64,000 nt of DNA from Misgurnus anguillicaudatus (taxonomy: Eukaryota > Chordata > Actinopteri > Cypriniformes > Cobitidae): NCBI RefSeq assembly GCF_027580225.2, contig NC_073356.2, forward strand, positions 16,831,501 through 16,895,500. The letters run 5' to 3'. The translations under genes were made by a program, and so were the position numbers. Shown here piece after piece: positions 42,601 to 51,600 of this stretch. The notes beneath the pieces are model-generated. The model did not search any database, was not told where the DNA came from, and saw only the letters and a program-made list of their open reading frames with translations. Position 1 is the stretch's first letter. Each line of letters starts with the position of its first letter.

Positions 42601-45600
42601 CGCTCCCTTTCTCCCTTTCGTCTAATTTTAGTGGTTTTCCTCAAAGGAGCCTTTAATGACAAATACCATATGGCTGTGGGAACAGGGGCTTTTATAAGTG
42701 TGCAGAAGCGCAGCTGCAACAATGTGCATTAGCAGCGTTTTTTCATTAGGCTAATGTCGTCTAGCGACCCTCCCGTCAGAGCCGGGTTTGCGCGGGAGCG
42801 TTTACAGGAAGGGCAGAGCGCATCATGTTAATGATGTAATTCGGACTCGGTGCCAGATGATGGCCTTTGTGTCGATTGCTTTTGTTTGTCTCTCTAAATG
42901 GATTTGGATAAATTTGGCCGACGTTTCGTTTAGCAGGCTCCATAAAGCCCGTAAGCACGCGTGTTCCTCTGCGGATCCGCGGCTCATTGCTCAGGGACGT
43001 ACTCAGCGTGACAGAGTCGACGCTTCGCCACATGCTAGCTAGCAGTGGAGAGGAAGCGAGGATTACACATACGTGGCAAACTGCTTTGCGGCTTGCGTTT
43101 GATATGCTAGTTTCCAACTAGCTGTGCGCTAATAGACCACACAGCAGCAGAGGGCTGGAAAACACCCTTTGACATAACCAAACCCAACGCTTTGTTCGAT
43201 TGTCAAATCGCTGCAAGTGTTTATACACCTATAAACATGAATACAGAGTTGTGTTTACGGTATTGCATCATAAAAACATTGGGTCTCCGTTACAAATCAA
43301 TCAAACTCATTTCTGTGTAAATTGTTCGCAGTGCAACTCTTGCCAAATGTGTTGTTTTCACTTCGTGTAAGAACACATTTTTTTATGAATTATTCATATA
43401 ATAATTTTTTTTACTATTAAGATAATTGTATTCTCTCTATACAAAGTCGATCATCACTTAAATTGGATTGTTTGATGTTGTTCATCTTAAAATACATTAT
43501 TCACAGCACGACATGTGAACTGTCACTTACTATGAGGACTTTCATTCAATGAAAGTCCGAGGTCACAAAAGGTCAAAGCAATTTTACTGTCCTCTGGTAA
43601 TTATCATTGCAAACCCCGACCAGACCTTATACAGCTAGAGACCAGGATGTTCCTTATAAACAATCTCCACTATCAACATTAACATTTATCTAAATAATAT
43701 TTTTTCTTTTTAATCTGCGTATGCCGCACTTCATGTACGAACGTTCGTTCAGCATTCAATCAAAGCACTCGTCCTAATTTTAGACACTACATCACTGAAA
43801 TGGCACACTGTGGGAGAGCGCCGAAGAATATTTCAGAGCTGAAAACACGTCTGATTATAGTCTTAGATCGAAGTCACAGGCCAGAGAGAAAGAAAGAAAA
43901 CAAAGAAACGGAGACAGAGAAGCACAAAGAGACAAAATAGGCATCATCCTCTACTATCACCTTGTGCTGTTTGGATGCAGAAATAGTCCGACTGTTCCTG
44001 TATGGGGGTTCGGGAAAACCTTTCATCTGCTGTGAAAATGGTCCTCCGCATGTCTTTGAAGTGGCGAGGCCTCCGAGTGCTTTCGGAGAAAGCCAAACCA
44101 GCTAGCAATCACGACTAAGACGTGGCGGAAATGAGTTAGAGTCAGAAAGCGAACGTTGCTCCCCCCAAACCATCTGCTTTGAAGATGTCACTTTCCATGT
44201 TGACCGTGATTGCTTATATCAAGGGGCCGGGGCACTAATGCATGTTTCGGGTCACAATAGAGTGCTGCTTGAAACTGCACAAGAGTGTCTTTATTTCAAA
44301 AGAGTGTACCTGTAATGATAATAATGAGTAAACAAAAATGGTCTTTAAAGCCTTGTGGACAAGTTTGTGATTATTCTGCAAGTCTGTCTCTTTACCACAG
44401 CCTGATCGCTATCTCCCCCTACAGGCCAACCTGCCACTACTACAGAGGGAGCTTGTGCACTGTGCACGGCTGGCCAAGCAGAACCCAGCTCAATATCTCG
44501 CCCAACACGAGCAGCTCCTGCTGGACACCAGCACCACCTCACCTGTTGACTCATCTGAACTTCTGATGGATGTGAATGAGAACGGCAAGAGGAGGACGCC
44601 TGACAGGTGAGCCTTCACCATAAACTCATATCATTACTCATATCATTCCCATTTGATTGTAAGGCAGGTCAAATGAATAATGACAAGCTCAAACAGTAGT
44701 AGTTCAGTAGTTAAAACTACTAGACTAGACTGTTTTGTGATTCCAGGCCTGGGAAACCATCTGAATAGAAATGACTATAGACGGTTTCAGCAGCAACAAA
44801 ATAAACAAACTGGGTTTTGCGGACTAAACGCAACCTTCACATAGAATTAACATCAACAGAGCCGTTTTACAGTAGTGTATTTCTGATAACAGTAAAAATA
44901 AATGACAAGTAAATTACCTTTATATATTATTCCTAACGCGTATCAGCCATTATACTGAGCTATTGATATTGTGTAAAATGAATGTATATAATGGCATTCC
45001 GTGGCATTCTGACGGATCTCCGCATTTTTCTGTGGCCCTGCCGTGGACTTTCTTTTCCGTGGCATTCTCACGGATTTTGGTTGAGTTGGTTACTCAACTG
45101 CTTTTTCCTATTTTTAAACCATTGACGCTTCGGTTTAGGGTTAGATTTGGTGTTTGCGTTAGGATGTCACTGTAAGTATTGGTTTATAGTATTTTACAGA
45201 TTTTTTTCTTTTATATATTTTCTAAACTTTAAACAATTGTTGCCTGGCGTTGGGGTTAGAGTTGGGTTTGGGTAAGGATGTCATTTTATGTTAATCTAAC
45301 CCTAAACCAAAGCGACAATGGAAAGAAAACTGGACAAAACAGTTGAGTAACCACTCCGTGAGAATGCCACGGAAAAATTAGCAAAAAATTATGTGACTAT
45401 CCCACGGAAATTCGCGAGATCAGGTTGGTTTAGCCAATAGCCAGACCGATAAAAAAATACAGACCGGAAGTTTACTTTGGTTCAAGCGTGTAACTGAGAC
45501 AACATGCGCGCATGAAATCATCTATAGTGAATATTTTATTAGTTATGCTAAAAAAGTCTAAGGGGCGGTTTCCCGGAAAGGGTTTAGGTTAATCCAGGAA

Positions 45601-48600
45601 TAGGCCTTATCTATATTATGTTTTTTTACAAACATACCTTATAAGAAACACTACAGGTGTGCATCTTAAGACAAAACAATGTCAACAAAATACATTAAAA
45701 TTAAACAGGACAAATTTTTTGTAAATTAAAACAGCTTAAACATGCATTTTAGTCCCGGACTAGGGTAAGCCCTGTCTGGGAAACCACCCCTAAAAGTTTA
45801 AAATATTTTTCTTCAGAGTTCCATTTCTGCAAAAATGGCACCAAACCTGTTTCCTGTTACTTTCCAGTACGCTGCTGAAAAAGTGTTTACATCTAGCTTA
45901 GATGGTTTGTTTAGTCTGGTTAGATTGGTCTCCTTCAATAACCTGTAAACTGCATAAACCTAAATAATAAAAAATAAAATATACTTGAAATAGATACTTT
46001 TAAAAACAGCTGGAGGCAAATAGAAATGTGTCAGCAGGTTACGAGTGTCTATATTGTCATGCACCATTTGAAAAGTCGACGGTTCCCTTTAATGGAGCAG
46101 AACCTGAAGGAACCAGACACATCTGGAGAATAAAGATACTTCAGAGATAGACAGATAATATGTTATTCTTTTAGGAAAGTGACTTGCCGTTCCTCACTTA
46201 GATGAAATGACTAAGGGTTAGCACCAGAAACCCAGAGCAAAGTAGAGGAAAAAGCTTTTATATGTCAACCAAAAGCTCCAAAATATAAAATTTAATATAA
46301 CATTAATATCAGCTCAGCTTATTAAAGCCTTATATTCTGTACTTTATTCTTTTTATTTTTTAAATCTGTCTATTCTGTTATTTTAATAACAGCACATTTT
46401 TCATGATCTCTAATGCATGGCTGGGTGAGTCTGGGGACATAGTTGATAACACATACAGATGAAAGTCAGCTCAGATACGGCTGGCTAAGCGATTCTGTTT
46501 CTGCTTAGCTCGGCTCAGCGCGCTCACAATAAGGAGGTGAAAGAGAGCGCAATATTGGAATTTGAAAGGGAACTATGCTGTCCTTAATCACAGAGCACAA
46601 TGTACGGTCACTTCAGTCTAATTAATATCAAAGGATTGGGAAAATACGGCTAGAATGCACCCGAGAAAGCGCTGGTGGTGCGGTGCTCCTCATTTAGAAG
46701 AGAAATGTGTGCAGAGACTTATTTGAATAAAATATTCCATTGTGCTTTGCAACCCCTATACATTTAGTATAGTAAAAAAAATGTATTTAAAATGAGGTTC
46801 AGATTCAGTTCACAGACTACGGTGAACCACAGATGTTTAGATATCTAATTGTGTTTTGTCATAAGAAAGAGATCACAGAGTGATACATACATACATGAAA
46901 CTAGTACAGCTATTTTGAGCTATTTTGCAAATTGGTTGCTTGCTACACTGTTAATTATACAGTTAGTTGTCACTATACAAAAATGTAAGCGTAATAAAAT
47001 TACATTTAGAAATTGTAAATAAAATAAATGTATTTTAAAATGTTAAATTTTAAAATGTATTTACCTAGGCATAGATGAATAATAAGAGTTCTGTACATGG
47101 TAATGACATATTGTGAGCTTCAAACGCTATTGTTTCCTCATTCTTACACTCGGAGGATGTAAGAAAGGATGAGATCATTTTTTTCACATCTTTGTGTTAT
47201 GTTATTTAAAGGGAACCGATTTCATTGCTAAAAACATTGCTTGTTATTTGGTATAATGCAATGTGTTTGCATGGTTTATGCACGCATGGTTTTTGTAGGG
47301 GTATGTACCTTTTGCATATTGTTAACGTACTAACGCATACTTACACACCAAAGGAAATGTTAAAGGCGGAGTCCACGATGTTTGAAAAGCGCTTTGGAAA
47401 TGGAGACGGGCCGACTACCAAAACACACTTATAGCCAATCAGCAGTAAGGAGCGTGTCTACTAACCGACATCCTTGCCGGGTTGCGTATGTGTGGGGCGG
47501 GTCTATCAACAGAAGGTCCAGATTCTATTGGGGAAGAGGCGTGTTTGTTTAGGTGATTTCATATCAACATTGGCTTTCAAACATCATGGAGTCCGCCTTT
47601 AAAATCGTGAATCGGACCATAGGTGCCCTTTAACACATTATGGGTCATTTTAACACATTATGGGTCATTTTGTGTTCAAATAAATAAAAGGGACAACACA
47701 AGATGTGTTAAAACAATATAAAAAGTTGTTTCAATAATAACACAGAGATGTGTCTAGATAGGGACGTTTTAAGAGTGTATGTAAACCTTGTGCATGCAAA
47801 AGACCGCTGGAAAACAGGCCGATCTCAACACAGGGTTCCCACGGGTCCTTGAAATCCTTGAAAGTTTGTGAATCTGGGCGGGGAATTCAAGGCCCTGGGA
47901 AGTTTTTGAAATATATACATACATAGATACAGGTCATTGAAAGTGCTTGAATCTATTTTATGCGAGCTGTTTTTTGGAAAAAAATCCATATTATTCTCTG
48001 TGTAGTGTAGGATAATATCATAAAATTCTAGCCTTTTAAGCACACGTGCTAAACTGTTTACATGCTAAATGCTTATATATTCTGTATGCGAATGTTGATT
48101 CATACCAAAATGCTTTTTGTATAGTTGTGTTTGACAAATGAAAACGTCTCGGGTTACGTATGTAACGGTTGTTCCCTGAGGGAACGAGACGCTGCGTCTC
48201 CCTTGCCATACTTCCTGCGTCCCTGTAAGGCCATTTTTGGCAATATTTCAGATAGCGATATACTTCCGGGCTCCGGCGTCACCCTATCTTTATCGTTAAG
48301 TCTCACCATTGGTTGAATTTGATATACACATTCAGACGCACTTACCCCTGGAGGCGTCCCCGAAGTGTCACCGCAGGGACGCAGCGCTAGTTCCCTCGAA
48401 AGGGAACTGTAACAATGTACTTTAAAAGGTAACACGATGTAACCTTGCTCTCACTTAAAATGTGTCCCCACATTTCAACCCAGTCTCACCCCATGTCGTC
48501 AATATTTGACGACACTTGACCATTTGTCAATATGTGACGCGGAGGGTATACCTTTCGCGTCATTTTTTGACGAACTGGGGACTTCAATACTATTACGTCC

Positions 48601-51600
48601 GTTGCATTCTCTTCTCCTATTTTCTTACCATTTTCGCGTCGGTTTAGGGTTAGATTTACATAATGACATCCCTACCTAAACCTAACTCTAACCCCAACGC
48701 CAGGTGACAACTGTTTCTAACTCCAACGCCAGGTGACAACTGTTTAATTTCGCGTACACTGTTTAATTTCGCGTACACTGTTTAATTTTGCGTAATCTAA
48801 CACTAAACCGACGCGAAAATGGTAAGAAAATAGGAGAAGAGAATGCAACGGACGTAATAGTATTGAAGTCCCCAGTTCGTCAAAAAATGACGCGAAAGGT
48901 ATACCCTCCGCGTCACATATTGATGAATGGTCAAGTGTCGTCAAATATTGACGACATGGGGTGAGACTGTGTTACCCATTTAGTCCTTGAATTTGAGGGT
49001 ATTGGACCTGGAAAGTCTTTGAAAGGTCCTTGAATTTGGAGTTAACTAAGGTGTGGGAACCCTGTCAACATACTGTGACATTATAGTCGTGATGTACCCT
49101 TCAACATTAAATTAACATTAAATTCATTACAATGTAGTTACAATGCTAAAAACAAAGTTGTGACTGCTGAGTTAGGGCTATATGCTAGTTAATGCTAACG
49201 ATTAGGCGGACGTTTGAGGTTACAGTTACTTTTTGCTGGTCCAATGAAAAAACACAAACTTACCACTCAGAAACGTTCATTTTCAATCTCAGAATAATTG
49301 ATTATTCCTCAAAATCTGCATCTTCGTCTGATACAGACTCAAACATAAGATCTTTTACATGCACTCAGAGCTACTGAACTAAACTGCTCTGAGAAACAGC
49401 CAATCAGAGCAGAGCTCAACATTATTATTCATGACTCTTTCAAATAAGATAATAATAGACCATTTCTTTCTAAGGGCAAATCTTAGGGTTGTAAATGGAC
49501 ATGTAAAAACATTTTTCTTAATCAAACCACATACCTTCTATGTAGATATCAGAGAACAATTTAAAATATTATTCCAATGCATTCGTTGGCACCTTTAACT
49601 TAAATGCGCATTTACAGTATGCAGTGCGTTCAGGCTGTACATTTTTGCAGACTATGCATTACCTGGGAATCCAACCCATCCTTCATTCTCTACCTACCAG
49701 TCTAGCTACAGGAAAGCCTGTGATTTTTTTTCAATTGAAAAATGCAAAAATAAAAGACATCTACTGTGCCTGACACATGATAGTGATGAAAACACTTGAA
49801 AAACCCACCAAGCTCTTACCCGAATCAGAAGCACGAGTTCGCAAAGAATGGACAGAATTAGAATTGGCATTAAAATGCATGAGACGGGGGTAAAATAAAT
49901 GCAGCTGTGTTGTAGAGGTGTGGGTGGAGGAGAGAGGTTGCTTTGAGGAGCATATGGACGGTGATTGATGCGCATTAGCAGCTCATAAAAGCGGCTCATT
50001 AGGAAGTTCGGTCTCTTTTAGAGGCAACCGAAGGCCGACTACCTCCCGGCACACATGGAGCGACTCACACAAGCATATCCACAGAAGTGTTGGTGTCTAT
50101 GAATACCTGGTCTTGTGACACATGAAAGTGAAGGGCAGAGCGATGTGAGCAACATGATCTCACAAAGTTCCGTGGGATAGTCACGGAATTTTGTGCTCAT
50201 TTTTCCGTGACATTCTCACGGATCTCCGCATATTTCCGTGGCCCTGCCACGGACTTTCTTTTCCGTGGCATTCTCACGGATTGGTTACTTAACTGCTTTT
50301 TCCTATTTTCAAACCATTGTCGCTTCGGTTTAGGGTTAGATTTGGTGCTTGCGTTACTTTGTCACTGTAAGTATTGGTTTATACAATTTTTTCTGATGTA
50401 TTCTTTTATATTTTCTAAACTTTAATCAATTGTCACCTGGCATTGGGGTTAGAGTTGGGTTTGGGTAGGGATGTCATTTTATGTAAATCTAACCCTAAAC
50501 CGAAGCGACAATGGCAAGAAAACAGGACAAAACAGTTGAGTAACCAATCCGTGAGAATGCCACGGAAAAGAAAGTCCGTGGCAGGGCCACGGAAATATGC
50601 GGAGATCCGTGAGAATGTCACGGAAAAATGAGCACAAAATTCCGCGACCATGCCACGGAAATTCGTGAGATCAGGTTGATGTGAGACCCCAGGGGGTTGC
50701 GGCGCTGACTGGCTTCTGTAAGCACAGATCTCTTATGTGGGCTCAGTCAGGACCTCCCTTTACTGACAACAAGGTGCTTAGCGGAGACTTTGTAACTGCT
50801 TTTCAGAAGATGACTCTGACTGCCACAGGAGCAGTTTCACATTGTATGACCACAGTGGAGGAAAGTACAGTACATTACAGTAGCACCGAAAAGTCATTTT
50901 TGAGAATCAATTCATTTGAAATGTTGATTTTAATACACTTGCAAAAACAATGTGGTTCAAAAAACTAGAATTCTTTAGTCATAAAAATCATTTTGTATAA
51001 AACAATTGTTTATCACTTGCAATACCGGCTGTCCTCTAAAGATGCTAAACCCAAGAATCAATTAAATCCAAACAAAATCAGTACATTACAGGGATTAATG
51101 CATTGCCCCCCAAAAATGCATTCATTCAAAGCATTTTTATCTCTTGTGCTTTAAATCATTCTGGATGTTTCTCTCCGATCTAGAACCAAAGAGAACGGCT
51201 TTGAGCGGGAGCCTCTCCACCCCGAGCACCCCAGCAAGAGGCCCTGCACTATCAGCCCTGGGCAGCGCTTCAGTCCCTCCAACGGGCTCTCCTACCAGCC
51301 CAACGGCCTGCCTCACCCCACACCGCCCCCTCCGCAGCACTACCGCCTGGATGACATGGCCATCGCACACCACTACAGAGACTCTTACCGCCACCCCAAC
51401 CACCGTGAGATCCGTGACCGGCCTCGACCTCTGGGTAAGAGAGGGTGGTTTATGATTATTCAGCCTGATCTCACGAGAGTTCTTACATATTTTACAAGTT
51501 AGCTAATTCGTATAAATTCATACAGAGTTAATTATGCAAAAATGTACAAAAAATCTAAACCTAACTCCGCACCTAACCCCAACGTCACATTGGTCAAGGC

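Larger units (their letters stand above)
47831..49064. mobile_element. hAT-like element (CAGGGTTCCCAC ends) carrying two later insertions
   Basis: CAGGGTTCCCAC at the left and GTGGGAACCCTG at the right form the termini. TCAACA lies directly outside both ends. Repeated GTCCTTGAA words mark the body. Elements at about 48146-48443 and 48476-48973 occupy most of its middle. Confidence 0.8.
44607..51183 (+). other. runx1t1 intron, densely populated by nested transposons
   Basis: 6.6 kb containing elements at 44775-45527, 45562-45790, 47206-47633, 47831-49064 (itself carrying two guests), a SINE fragment at 49604 and the foldback element 50150-50677. The 45800-47200 segment shows no repeat I can name. 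Confidence 0.75.

Noticed and set aside
51137..51455. Open frames on both strands around the 51184 exon (88 and 103 codons)
   Set aside because: They are out-of-frame or antisense readings of the runx1t1 exon; the correct frame gives the recognisable ETO sequence.
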